A stretch of 55,565 nucleotides of DNA from an uncultured Granulosicoccaceae bacterium. GTDB taxonomy: Bacteria; Pseudomonadota; Gammaproteobacteria; Granulosicoccales; Granulosicoccaceae. Under the pieces are notes generated by a model. That model made no database searches. It was not told the origin of the DNA and saw only the letters and a list, made by a program, of their open reading frames with translations. The stretch covers positions 1 to 55,565 of the forward strand of contig CAKZUP010000080.1 of NCBI GenBank assembly GCA_937922945.1, in the 5' to 3' direction. Position numbers and translations under genes: made by a program. This document shows positions 26,353 through 34,551 of this stretch, piece by piece. How positions within the stretch are numbered: position 1 is the first letter of the stretch; each line of letters begins with the position of its first letter.

Positions 26353-28043
26353 GCAGGTACTCCACGATAGGAAATATGAATATGATCATTGGCCGTAAAG
26401 CCTGGAAAGTGTTCAAAGTCAACGAAGTACTCCGGACCAAGCGCATCTTTAAGCAGGGCCTCTATTTGCGCAGATTGATTATCGGTGATGTTGTTCGCGC
26501 GCAGATCAATGGCAAGATCGAGATAATGTCGCGAACCGTTCGTGTGCCTGCCATCGTTTCCGGAGGTTATCACCGGCGTTTTATCGGTTACAGCCGCCCA
26601 GGCTTCAACGACTTCATCAAAAATCTGCGTAATTTTTGGGTCAAGGTTAGTGATATTGGCCGTGGGTTTACGCCAGATATCAGCGCTTGCGTCGCCTTCT
26701 TCACCTATTCTAACGGCGCCACCCGCAGTCGGGTCAGGATCGGTTGGTGCTTCGGCAATGGTCGTTGACGGAACGCTTGCCAGCGCATCGTTGTAGTTGG
26801 TAGCAGTAGATGCAAACAGGCTGGCTTTGTCGGTACCATTTACCACCCTGCGTGCATTGGTAAAGTCGGTTTGTGAATCATTTACATATTGGTCTAGCCG
26901 CCGACCGGTAAAGGTACCGTCGCGCATACCCACAACCAGTATGCGGGCTGCCATGTCTTTATCCGCAGCCAATTCAGGATTGGCAACCAGATCAACGCCG
27001 AGACGTTGCGACCAATCGGTGTAATTACGCCTACCCGTTATTTGAACATAACCGCGGCCTTTAAACCGCTCTCCGTCACCTGGTTGATTGTTACCAAGAT
27101 CAGATCGCCCCTCGTACTGTCGACCACTGGATAGCTCTTCGGGGAACATACCCAGATTATTTTCGTGAGTCGCAGTCGCCATAACGTAGGCAATTTGCTC
27201 CTGCGATAGTCCTTCGTTCTGCGCAACTTCCAGGATGCGACTGATATCTTCACGAACACTTGGGTGTGCGCGCCGAATATCTGCCGGTATGTTGTTGTAA
27301 ATCGCGTCTACCTGTGCATCGAAATCAGCAGTTCCCCCCACCAATACCTCATCAGCAGGCTGTGCTCTTTCAAGTCGCATTTGTGTAGCAACACCAACCA
27401 GATTATTGGCAAGCTCTGTTTCAAGACGATTGGGTTCAAATCCATTCGCTTTCACTTGCGCTATTTGATCGCGCTGAAAGGCGTCGACTGCAGCCTGAGT
27501 TCGAGGGCCGTAAATGCCATCGGCAGGCCCGGGGTTGAAGCCTGCGTTGGTTAACTTTTCCTGAAGCTCAACAACAGCCGGGCCACGTGAACCCTCTTGC
27601 AGCGTCACACCCCTTGGCATAATGAAGCGCTCTAACTTCGCCTGGGTCCGGCTACCGGCAACACCGCGAGACATCTCATCGGTAATCTGCTGAAGCTGCC
27701 GCATCACCGATCGTTCCTGCTTTGGCGTTAATTCTTCGTTTGCCAGTCGGCGTTCCAAACGCTCAATACGGTCTTGTTGAAATAGTTCTAACGCGTGACC
27801 TGTGAGTGGACCGAAGTCGCCGTCGATATCGCCAGGATTGAAACCTGCGTTGGCAAGGCGTTGCTGTATATCTTTAATTTCCGGTCCGTACGAGCCTTGA
27901 CCAAACTCTTCAACCTCATTCGTATTCAAGACAGGCAGTCCAGAAACGACGGGGCTACCGGCACGAATGCCAACTTCGCTTGCGCGCGGTGCTCGGTTGA
28001 AAACGGATTGGGATAAATAGTCTCTTGATTGAACGCTACTCAT
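26349..28043 (-). CDS. Peptidoglycan hydrolase: two PG-binding domains, GH19-like lysozyme domain, M15-like peptidase domain
   Basis: A 564-residue protein with no Sec signal and a Ser-rich start. Residues 45-145 and 155-245 are two peptidoglycan-binding domains (IQQRLANAGFNPGDIDGDFGPLT and LQEKLTNAGFNPGPADGIYGPRT). In both, a helical hairpin is inserted after the FQ.D. helix. Residues 265-410 form a lysozyme/GH19 chitinase-like domain with a catalytic Glu candidate in ATHENNLGMFPEE and the hallmark FKGRGYVQITGRRNY. Residues 470-564 resemble M15/VanY-type peptidases, with SRHYLDLAIDLR and HIHISY metal ligands. It would cut both glycan and peptide bonds. GAGG lies ten bases before the ATG. A shared palindromic element lies 67 bases upstream. 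Candidate type III substrate or cell-wall-opening enzyme (inference). Confidence 0.82.
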   Translation of the reverse strand: MSSVQSRDYLSQSVFNRAPRASEVGIRAGSPVVSGLPVLNTNEVEEFGQGSYGPEIKDIQQRLANAGFNPGDIDGDFGPLTGHALELFQQDRIERLERRLANEELTPKQERSVMRQLQQITDEMSRGVAGSRTQAKLERFIMPRGVTLQEGSRGPAVVELQEKLTNAGFNPGPADGIYGPRTQAAVDAFQRDQIAQVKANGFEPNRLETELANNLVGVATQMRLERAQPADEVLVGGTADFDAQVDAIYNNIPADIRRAHPSVREDISRILEVAQNEGLSQEQIAYVMATATHENNLGMFPEELSSGRQYEGRSDLGNNQPGDGERFKGRGYVQITGRRNYTDWSQRLGVDLVANPELAADKDMAARILVVGMRDGTFTGRRLDQYVNDSQTDFTNARRVVNGTDKASLFASTATNYNDALASVPSTTIAEAPTDPDPTAGGAVRIGEEGDASADIWRKPTANITNLDPKITQIFDEVVEAWAAVTDKTPVITSGNDGRHTNGSRHYLDLAIDLRANNITDNQSAQIEALLKDALGPEYFVDFEHFPGFTANDHIHISYRGVPA

Positions 28044-28109
28044 GATGCAGGTTCCTCATTGCCCAGAATTGAAGGTTCACCTTAACGAGTTGGCAGCAAA
28101 CTCATAATT

Positions 28110-28136
28110 GGGAGTTTCCCGAGCTAGGGATTACCC
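28110..28136 (-). promoter_or_regulatory. Copy 2 of shared palindromic element
   Basis: Core TTCCCGAGCTAGGGA within the 27-base block, with outer GGG and CCC arms giving a longer dyad. It lies 67 bases upstream of the peptidoglycan hydrolase start. In gene-strand reading the element is TCCCTAGCTCGGGA and is followed by AAACTCCCAAT. Confidence 0.65.
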
Positions 28137-28185
28137 ATATCAAGGAAATGAGGGTCAACGCTAAGTTGCACAGTGCGTTGAAGAA

Positions 28186-28217
28186 ATAAAAACGCCCAGT
28201 GCAAACGCATTGGGCGT
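28186..28217 (-). terminator. Rho-independent terminator of the 852-residue gene
   Basis: On the minus strand ACGCCCAATGCG pairs with (C)GCACTGGGCGT, with one mismatch and a TTT loop, and is followed by TTTTTATTTC. It lies about 30 bases after the stop codon of the gene at 28247 and separates it from the promoter region of the peptidoglycan hydrolase operon. Confidence 0.88.
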
Positions 28218-28246
28218 AACCATCGTACGAATTGAATATTGCGTTA

Positions 28247-30805
28247 TTAAGCGGGTATCGACTGCAATTCGTCGAATGCGTCTTCCACTTGCTCTGTCAG
28301 AAAATCAAATGCTTCTTCAAGCGTTAAGTCATCTATGGTTTGCGTTTCGCCGACGTCCTCAAACGTAATGCCGCCACTAACCGACAACTCCGCACCGCCA
28401 ACATCACCACCCAAAGAAAGGCTGGCGCCTGAAACCGTTCTACCTTGAATCTCTACATCACCTTCGATATCACCAATAGCGCCAAACGCACCGTTCAGAT
28501 CGCCTTGCAGAAAATGACCGGCCGCACTATTGAGTTGACCACCTAACTCATCAACCGTGGTTGTGTAGACTAACTCGCCACCCACTCCTTGATCGTAGGT
28601 AACACCAACGCCAATTTTGGCCAAAGCATCTGCATCGGCACGAAATTCAACTTCTGCGTCTCCCACGGTGCTAAAGCTCAAGCCGTTTCGGTGCAAGTCC
28701 TGAGATATCGTTACGCTGGTTTCGGCGTTCAACTCCCCTCCCACTATCAAGCCAGCATTGCCGGAACCTGAAGCGGTATAGCTATAGGAAACTTCTGCTG
28801 AACCGTCAGCATTGAAACGGCCGGTAACCTCATGTTCAACTCTTGCACTAACACCTAAGCCAAGGTTTTCAGCCTCTATCGGATTCAGTATGCCGATATC
28901 GGCAAACGCACCGGCAGAGCCGGTAACTTCGAAGCCACTGTAAGCACCATCAAGACGCGCTCGTGCATCACGCTGTGCGTTACTGATGTTTTCAAGATTT
29001 TCCGCGGCGCGGCCTCTTAGTTCATCCAACTCTTGTAAATCATCTTTCAATCCGCCCAAAGGAATATCGACCGAGCCTAATGGCCAAGGCAAATCGATGT
29101 TCAAGCTCTCTGGCAAGGTTTCAATGATCCTGTCAGCAAGCTTATCGGCACCACCGGTAGCGGCCCGAAGAGCAGACCCAATCGGGCCAGGAAAACTGTC
29201 GATAATATCGCCGACTTTATCGGTAATTGTGTTCGCTACTCTTGCCGAATCGGCTGCAAGATCGACAGCATCTTGCACGGCATCGTTCTTACCGGCCGTG
29301 ATAATCAAGTCTGCAACACCTTGCTTTGCTTGCTCCAGCGTATCGTAGTGATAGATAACTGTGGCACCAGCACCAATGTCGGCGCCTGCACCCAAGTCAT
29401 TGGCATCGGCTGCCAAGCCCATACTGACTGCAGCTTCAGCGCTTAAAGAAACTTCATAACCATCTTCAACGCGGGTAATGTCTGCGCTTACCTCACCTTC
29501 AACACCAACAACACTGGCGGGCAATGATGCCGTTGCACCGAGCGAAACAGTGACGGAATCACCATCGGAATTAAGGCCATTCTCTAAAGCTGCATCGATA
29601 TCGCCATCGAGAATGCTGTCGACTGTGCTCTGTACATCGTCGGTATCGGGTACATCGAGATCATCCGGGGTTTCCGGTACTGATTCCACTTCATCGACTT
29701 CTTCGGCTGCTTCGGTTTCCGCTGGCGGTGCCAGTTGTTGTTCGAGTTGAGCCAGCGTTTGTTCGCCCGCCACTCTACGCGCCTGCTCGTCGCGCAACTC
29801 TCTAAGCTGTTCCGTTAACACATTTCTTGCAGCAGGCGGTGGCCCACCAGCGAGTGTTGCTTCAAGCGAGTCTATACGGGATTGCTGAAACGCATCTGTC
29901 GCTGCCAGAGTATTCGGCCCGAAAATACCGTCAGCAACGCCCGGGAAAAAACCGGCAGCATCCAGATCATTCTGTAAATCAACCACGTCACCACCTCTGG
30001 AGCCGACACCAAGTTCAATGTCTTTCTCTCCACGGATAGTTGCGTCTCTATCAAGCTGTTCAAATTGTGCAAGCGTCGCTTCACCAATAACACCGTTGGC
30101 AAGTTCTTCTTCCAGCCCCTGAATGCGTTCTGTCAATGTGCCACGGGCTAGCGGTGGTGCTGTCTCGCGTACATGCCTGATAGCATCGATGCGTTCTTGC
30201 TGGAACGCTTGGGTGGCGGCCAATGTCTGCTGACCAAACACACCATCGATGGGTCCTGGAGAATGACCTGCATCGGCTAACGCTTGTTGAGCAACAAGCA
30301 CATCGGCACCTCTATCACCCACCCCCAATTCAGTTGGGCGTGCTGCAATGATGTCAGCATCACGCTCAACTTTATTTAGTTGCGCCAGAGTTTCATCACC
30401 AACAATGCCTTCGGCTAGTTCATTCTCCAAATTATGAACCTGCGTTACCAGAATGGAGCGCGCGGCTGGTGGTGGACCTTGCCTGAGAGTCTCGTTTAGT
30501 GAGTCTATTCGCTCTTGCTGAAAAGCTTGAGCTGCGCTTTGCGTCTTAGACCCAAATATGCCATCGATAGGACCGGGAGAATGTCCAGCTTCATCCAATA
30601 ATTGCTGCGCTTCCTGAACATCAGGGCCTCGATCTCCAACACTTAGTTCTGTGGATGCTGAGTTTGTGGAAATAACCGATTGATAGGGCTGAGGTGCATT
30701 AATGCGTGCCTCGCTGCTGGTTTGGCTATGGTTAGCAGCCGCCACTTGCCTGGCTTGCCGGTCAACGGTTAATTCACGTATGTGCGAGTGCGATATTTGC
30801 GGCAT
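28247..30805 (-). CDS. Large protein with three peptidoglycan-binding domains and a Gly-rich beta C-terminal half
   Basis: An 852-residue protein without a signal peptide. Residues 53-160, 160-265 and 265-365 are three peptidoglycan-binding repeats (AGHSPGPIDGIFG..T, AGHSPGPIDGVFG..T, AGFFPGVADGIFG..T). Each has the same inserted helical hairpin (FQQERIDSL...PPPAAR.....LE.ELA) as the hydrolase at 26349. An acidic linker (375-410) leads to a C-terminal half rich in Gly, Ala and alternating beta patterns, interrupted by helices (residues 505-620) and ending in an acidic helix. I recognise no enzyme domain there. I chose the ATG at 30805 because GAAGG lies just before it. The element at 30868 lies 63 bases upstream and a terminator follows. 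A type III substrate is a reasonable hypothesis. Confidence 0.8.
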   Translation of the reverse strand: MPQISHSHIRELTVDRQARQVAAANHSQTSSEARINAPQPYQSVISTNSASTELSVGDRGPDVQEAQQLLDEAGHSPGPIDGIFGSKTQSAAQAFQQERIDSLNETLRQGPPPAARSILVTQVHNLENELAEGIVGDETLAQLNKVERDADIIAARPTELGVGDRGADVLVAQQALADAGHSPGPIDGVFGQQTLAATQAFQQERIDAIRHVRETAPPLARGTLTERIQGLEEELANGVIGEATLAQFEQLDRDATIRGEKDIELGVGSRGGDVVDLQNDLDAAGFFPGVADGIFGPNTLAATDAFQQSRIDSLEATLAGGPPPAARNVLTEQLRELRDEQARRVAGEQTLAQLEQQLAPPAETEAAEEVDEVESVPETPDDLDVPDTDDVQSTVDSILDGDIDAALENGLNSDGDSVTVSLGATASLPASVVGVEGEVSADITRVEDGYEVSLSAEAAVSMGLAADANDLGAGADIGAGATVIYHYDTLEQAKQGVADLIITAGKNDAVQDAVDLAADSARVANTITDKVGDIIDSFPGPIGSALRAATGGADKLADRIIETLPESLNIDLPWPLGSVDIPLGGLKDDLQELDELRGRAAENLENISNAQRDARARLDGAYSGFEVTGSAGAFADIGILNPIEAENLGLGVSARVEHEVTGRFNADGSAEVSYSYTASGSGNAGLIVGGELNAETSVTISQDLHRNGLSFSTVGDAEVEFRADADALAKIGVGVTYDQGVGGELVYTTTVDELGGQLNSAAGHFLQGDLNGAFGAIGDIEGDVEIQGRTVSGASLSLGGDVGGAELSVSGGITFEDVGETQTIDDLTLEEAFDFLTEQVEDAFDELQSIPA

Positions 30806-30867
30806 GGTCCTTCTCACTGATTTTGTAGGTATGGCTACATTAGTGAGATTGGGCGGGGTTGAAAATC

Positions 30868-30894
30868 AGGAGATTCCCGAGCTAGGGAAATCCC
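30868..30894 (-). promoter_or_regulatory. Copy 3 of shared palindromic element
   Basis: Core ATTCCCGAGCTAGGGAAAT within the 27-base block. It lies 63 bases upstream of the start of the 852-residue gene. Its inner 14 bases, TCCCGAGCTAGGGA, are identical to those of copy 2. Confidence 0.65.
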
Positions 30895-30922
30895 TAGGCG
30901 TATTCTTAGTGTTTAACGAATA

Positions 30923-32266
30923 TCAATTGGCTTCTCGGACAACACGAAAACCGAAATGCCCATTACGTTTATCCGGTTCAACCACCTGAGTTCTATGATA
31001 AACGTGCGACCAGCTGGCAATGTATAAATAAGTTCCACCGCGCACGACATGCGAGGCAGTGCTGCTGCCACATTCATTTTCCAAGCCGTTCGAGTAATCG
31101 TCGGAATATTCACTACAGGTGTGCTCGCCCAGGTTACCAAGCATGTCATACAAACCAAATGGATTCGGTTGTAACGAGCCTACCGGTCTGGATTTGTCCC
31201 GATCGGGTTGTCCGGTTGCTATGCCTCCGCCATACGGGTTAGAGCTATTAAAGTGTTCCTGATCATCACGCAAAGTATCGCCTGTCCAGAACCTAGTTGT
31301 TGTTCCGGCGCGAGCCGCGTACTCCCACTCAGCTTCGGTGGGTAAACGGTAAACATCTCCGGTTTGTTCAGACAACCAGCGAGTGTAGCTCACCGCTTCT
31401 TCCCAAGTGACATCCCGAACCGGACGAGTACCCTTGCCCCATTGCAAGTCGCCAGGCACTTCCTCCGGTGTTCCAGGACTATCGGCGAAGGCGGCGTATT
31501 GATCGAAGGTAACTTCATAGCGGCCTATGCTAAACGCGTTTACGCACACCTGATGCTGCCGTTGATTGGACTTAAAAAAAACATCCTGCTGAGGATCACC
31601 GGTTAACGCGTTACCCATCAGGAAACAACCTGCTTCAATGTCAACAAGGTCGGGCCTATCTGGCGACGGAACGGGACTACTGCGTTCCGCTGATTCGCCG
31701 TTATTTTCAACTGTGCCGATTTCCGCATTATTGCCTGCAGCGTTCTGACTTATGAGCGGGTCTGAACCGGTTTCCAATTCAGATAAATTGGATAGACCGT
31801 CGTTATCAAAGTCGAATGCCGACTGGGTATCCAGGGCTGATGTCATCTGAGCGATGCCGGTGGATGAGTTGGCGAAAAAGGCGCCGCTTTGCTCCAGAAG
31901 CAAAAGCCGAACACCATCAAAATTGGCAAACCAACTGGCCACAAACGTATGATTGGCATCGGGTTGTGCGTTAAATTCTATGAACCACGTACCATCGTCT
32001 TGCTCAACACCAGGATAGTCAGGATCAGCATTATTGATGCGTACAACAACAGACAGCTCGGCGTTTTCAATAGCACGAAGCTGACTCGGTTTTGCCGATT
32101 TGAACATCGGCGAATTTTTGGTGGTGGGTTCGGTTGAACATGCGCTGCAGACAACCAGAACGCACAATGCCAGAACCAGAAATGAGTATGGGCGGGTGAG
32201 CACTCGCCCGACATGCCATGGTTGCGTGGCCGCGATCTGCTTATTGGCCATCTCCTTATCTATCAC
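30923..32266 (-). CDS. Lipoprotein with FGE-sulfatase (SUMF1-type) domain
   Basis: A 447-residue lipoprotein. A hydrophobic signal (FLVLALCVLVVCSAC) ends in a lipobox with Cys near residue 43. Residues 58-170 repeat the domain seen in the lipoprotein at 17713 (RINNADP.YPG....DG.W.IEF, LLLLEQSGAFFAN, DFDNDGLSNLSE). Residues 205-445 form a formylglycine-generating-enzyme fold: C.LMGN, RYEVTFDQYAAF, PV.DVTWEEAVSYTRWLSEQTG..YRLPTEAEWEYAARAG, NPFGLYDMLGN and HVVRGGTYLY. The usual GNVWEW is GNLGEHT here, and the active-site cysteine pair of true FGE enzymes is not evident, so it is more likely a binding or structural member. The start is uncertain: GTG at 32266, ATG at 32251 or a GTG about 20 codons further in are all possible. 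Confidence 0.8.
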   Translation of the reverse strand: MIDKEMANKQIAATQPWHVGRVLTRPYSFLVLALCVLVVCSACSTEPTTKNSPMFKSAKPSQLRAIENAELSVVVRINNADPDYPGVEQDDGTWFIEFNAQPDANHTFVASWFANFDGVRLLLLEQSGAFFANSSTGIAQMTSALDTQSAFDFDNDGLSNLSELETGSDPLISQNAAGNNAEIGTVENNGESAERSSPVPSPDRPDLVDIEAGCFLMGNALTGDPQQDVFFKSNQRQHQVCVNAFSIGRYEVTFDQYAAFADSPGTPEEVPGDLQWGKGTRPVRDVTWEEAVSYTRWLSEQTGDVYRLPTEAEWEYAARAGTTTRFWTGDTLRDDQEHFNSSNPYGGGIATGQPDRDKSRPVGSLQPNPFGLYDMLGNLGEHTCSEYSDDYSNGLENECGSSTASHVVRGGTYLYIASWSHVYHRTQVVEPDKRNGHFGFRVVREAN

Positions 32267-32463
32267 TCTCGAGCGTCCATCTTTGCATTATTGAAGTACC
32301 TAAGCTGTATGCCCAAGGCTATCTATTGCAGCGCTTTACGTTTTGGCATTACAGATTTTTCACGCTGGACAGTATATCGTTAACCTTAACATTAGAGCTC
32401 GCGGCACATCAAATATAGCTCCTGCACACGCAGAAAACAGCGAGACGCAACGAAGCCGGGCTG

Positions 32464-33123
32464 CTACTGCTTTGGCTGATAGCGAAGAAACTCCACTCGT
32501 CTGTTCACGCTCGCTTGCGGATTTTTCTGATCTCGCAACAGGCTTTCGCCTCTGCCTTGCGGGAAAAGCCGTATCGGGTCAATACGGTATTGCTCAACCA
32601 AATACTGTTTTACCGCCAGCGCACGAAGTTCCGAAAGCCGTTCGTTGTATTCATCACTACCGACCGCATCGGTGTGGCCTTCGATTATCAGCGTTTCGCG
32701 GCTGTTCTCGGCCCGCTGCATAAGCTTACCAACCTGATCAAGATACGGCATGGACGATTCAACCAGCGTGGTTTTACCAAAATGGAACAGCACGGGCATA
32801 CCAGCAGTGTTCAGACTTTTTTTCGATGCGGGTCGGGCTGTCGGCTCGGCGGCTGATTCAGGCTTCACACCAATAACCAGCCCACGAGTCCGTGGCGGAA
32901 ATAAATGTGCCGCCAACTCATCCACGCTTGGTGGCTCATTAAAAAAAAGCGTGTGTCTTGTCGGTTCAGATTCAGTTGCAGCCGATACCGTATCGTTCGC
33001 GACAACCATTGGGCTAAAACCTATGCTTATGAGTAGCGAAAACACTATCGGCTGCATTGCTGTGGGCACAAATTGAATTGATGGCTTTTGACTTTCAGCA
33101 CCACGGATATCAGAACTACACAT
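32464..33123 (-). CDS. OmpA-family peptidoglycan-anchoring protein
   Basis: A 219-residue exported protein whose last 110 residues are an OmpA C-terminal domain: FHFGKTTLVESSMPYLDQV, IIEGHTDAVGSDEYNERLSELRA (the peptidoglycan-binding TD..G....N..LS..RA motif), then GRGESLLRDQ and NRRVEF. This domain binds the diaminopimelate of the cell wall. A hydrophobic signal (about residues 24-42) is preceded by a long 22-residue polar start. The ATG at 33123 has GGAGAA seven bases upstream, which supports it. There is no lipobox and no beta-barrel, so it may be periplasmic and tether other envelope components. It lies between the DUF4384 lipoprotein and the FGE lipoprotein on one strand. Confidence 0.87.
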   Translation of the reverse strand: MCSSDIRGAESQKPSIQFVPTAMQPIVFSLLISIGFSPMVVANDTVSAATESEPTRHTLFFNEPPSVDELAAHLFPPRTRGLVIGVKPESAAEPTARPASKKSLNTAGMPVLFHFGKTTLVESSMPYLDQVGKLMQRAENSRETLIIEGHTDAVGSDEYNERLSELRALAVKQYLVEQYRIDPIRLFPQGRGESLLRDQKNPQASVNRRVEFLRYQPKQ

Positions 33124-33244
33124 AACGGTTCTCCATTGTCTTGACCGACCTGCTCCTTGACTACATCGCGATTATCCAAATAACACACGACAGTAGTAAG
33201 CATGACCTTATTACTTACTGCACGCTGGTAATTAGCCAATCGCG

Positions 33245-34357
33245 TTAATTAACCAGTACAGACACGTGTTGTGCTTGTGGCACAACGCCAATCGCGTTTT
33301 CAATTTCGACGAGTATTTGTTTAAAGCTACTCACCGACAACGACTCAAGATCGGGAGTGGCTTCATATAAATTCATTTGCGGTGCAAGCGTTGGGTCTAC
33401 CGATATGCACATCATTTTGTCAGCTTCACCTGCGCGAGAGGCTTCTATTGCCCAATGCTCCGTAGAAGGAATGTGCACCATTTGCCCCGCACTTACCATC
33501 GACTCAGTCGTAAAACGGTTTGGGTAAACTCTGATAATACCGGCATCTGGCCCCTGATAATAGCAAGACAACCGCGCATCCACAGGCGATTTCACGGTAA
33601 ATACCAGCTTATCACCGGGTTGGTAAATCCTCGGATGCGATTCACCGTTTACCAGCAGCTCAACAGGTGTGTCCATCACCAACCCATCCGACAACGGCGC
33701 AGTTGAGGATTGATTATCGGAGGATTGATTATCAGGTGGTTGCGTACCTGAGGGCTGATCAGTCGATGCATTAGGCTGCACACTGACCTGTTGAAACGCC
33801 GCGTTCTTCTGGTTACTTTTCGGCGCAACAGGCTTTGTTGTTTGACTTGCAGGCTCAACATGCAATTGTTTTGGAGCAGCACCATCGACCGAAAAGATGT
33901 GATCGTTCAAACGAATCGCTGAAGCATCTACGCCCAATACAAATAAATCGGAGGCAGGTTGAACACGACCGAGCTGCTGGGAATAATCGCGCTTCACCTG
34001 CACATCCCCAACACGCAACTGATATGTTTGGGGCACAGCCGCTGCGCTGTTTTGCCTGTTGGAAAACGTGTACTCCACAAATCGATCACCTACTCGCGAG
34101 CTTACTCGTTGTATTTCATAACCAGCTTCTGTAAGTACTTTACTCAGCGTTTTGCCAAAGCGGTGCTTGGCGGGTTGCATTTGCAATCGGGTTGTGGCCG
34201 GATGGTAGCCATCGACTTGCATTAATGCATTAACCAGGTCGCTGGCAATCAGTAATTCGGGCGCTCTGCCCTGATCTGTTTCACTGACTACTGCCATTTG
34301 TGCGCAGCCGGTCAGCAACCACGAACCAACCACCAATCCAAACAATCGACATCGCAT
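33245..34357 (-). CDS. Lipoprotein with C-terminal DUF4384 domain
   Basis: A 370-residue lipoprotein. The signal sequence has the lipobox LLTGC (Cys at about residue 18). Residues 30-160 form a mixed domain (ALMQVDGYHPATTRLQM, TLSKVLTEAGYEIQRVSSRVGDRFVEYTF) of unknown family. A polar linker contains a short NQSSDNQSS repeat. Residues 225-350 are a DUF4384 domain (PGDKLVFTVKSPVDARLSCYYQGPDAGIIRVYPNRF, MVSAGQMVHIPS, DKMMCISVD), matching the one at 25242. It lies between sctT and the OmpA-like gene, separated from sctT by 194 bases of AT-rich DNA. It could be an outer-membrane accessory of the secretion system, which is inference from position. Confidence 0.78.
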   Translation of the reverse strand: MRCRLFGLVVGSWLLTGCAQMAVVSETDQGRAPELLIASDLVNALMQVDGYHPATTRLQMQPAKHRFGKTLSKVLTEAGYEIQRVSSRVGDRFVEYTFSNRQNSAAAVPQTYQLRVGDVQVKRDYSQQLGRVQPASDLFVLGVDASAIRLNDHIFSVDGAAPKQLHVEPASQTTKPVAPKSNQKNAAFQQVSVQPNASTDQPSGTQPPDNQSSDNQSSTAPLSDGLVMDTPVELLVNGESHPRIYQPGDKLVFTVKSPVDARLSCYYQGPDAGIIRVYPNRFTTESMVSAGQMVHIPSTEHWAIEASRAGEADKMMCISVDPTLAPQMNLYEATPDLESLSVSSFKQILVEIENAIGVVPQAQHVSVLVN

Positions 34358-34551
34358 ATTGGTCTCCTCAACTTAAAAGAAATAACGATGCGGAACCAAA
34401 AAAGTTTGGATTCTTGGCAAACAAATTTAAATCGCTGTATCTTGTTGTTTTTATTAATTATTCATAAATTTCACTGATACGCGCACCACGCTTGAAAGAA
34501 AATAAATAGGCGCATAAACTAAAAAGCATGCCTTGCAAAAACTAACCGCTA

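Noticed and set aside
26349..30805. Prophage or tailocin lysis genes
   Set aside because: The hydrolase resembles an endolysin, but there are no holin, capsid, tail, integrase or attachment-site signs nearby.
34393..34420. GGAACC-like hrp box upstream of the DUF4384 lipoprotein gene
   Set aside because: It reads on the plus strand, away from the gene, and no CCACNNA follows at 15-16 bases.
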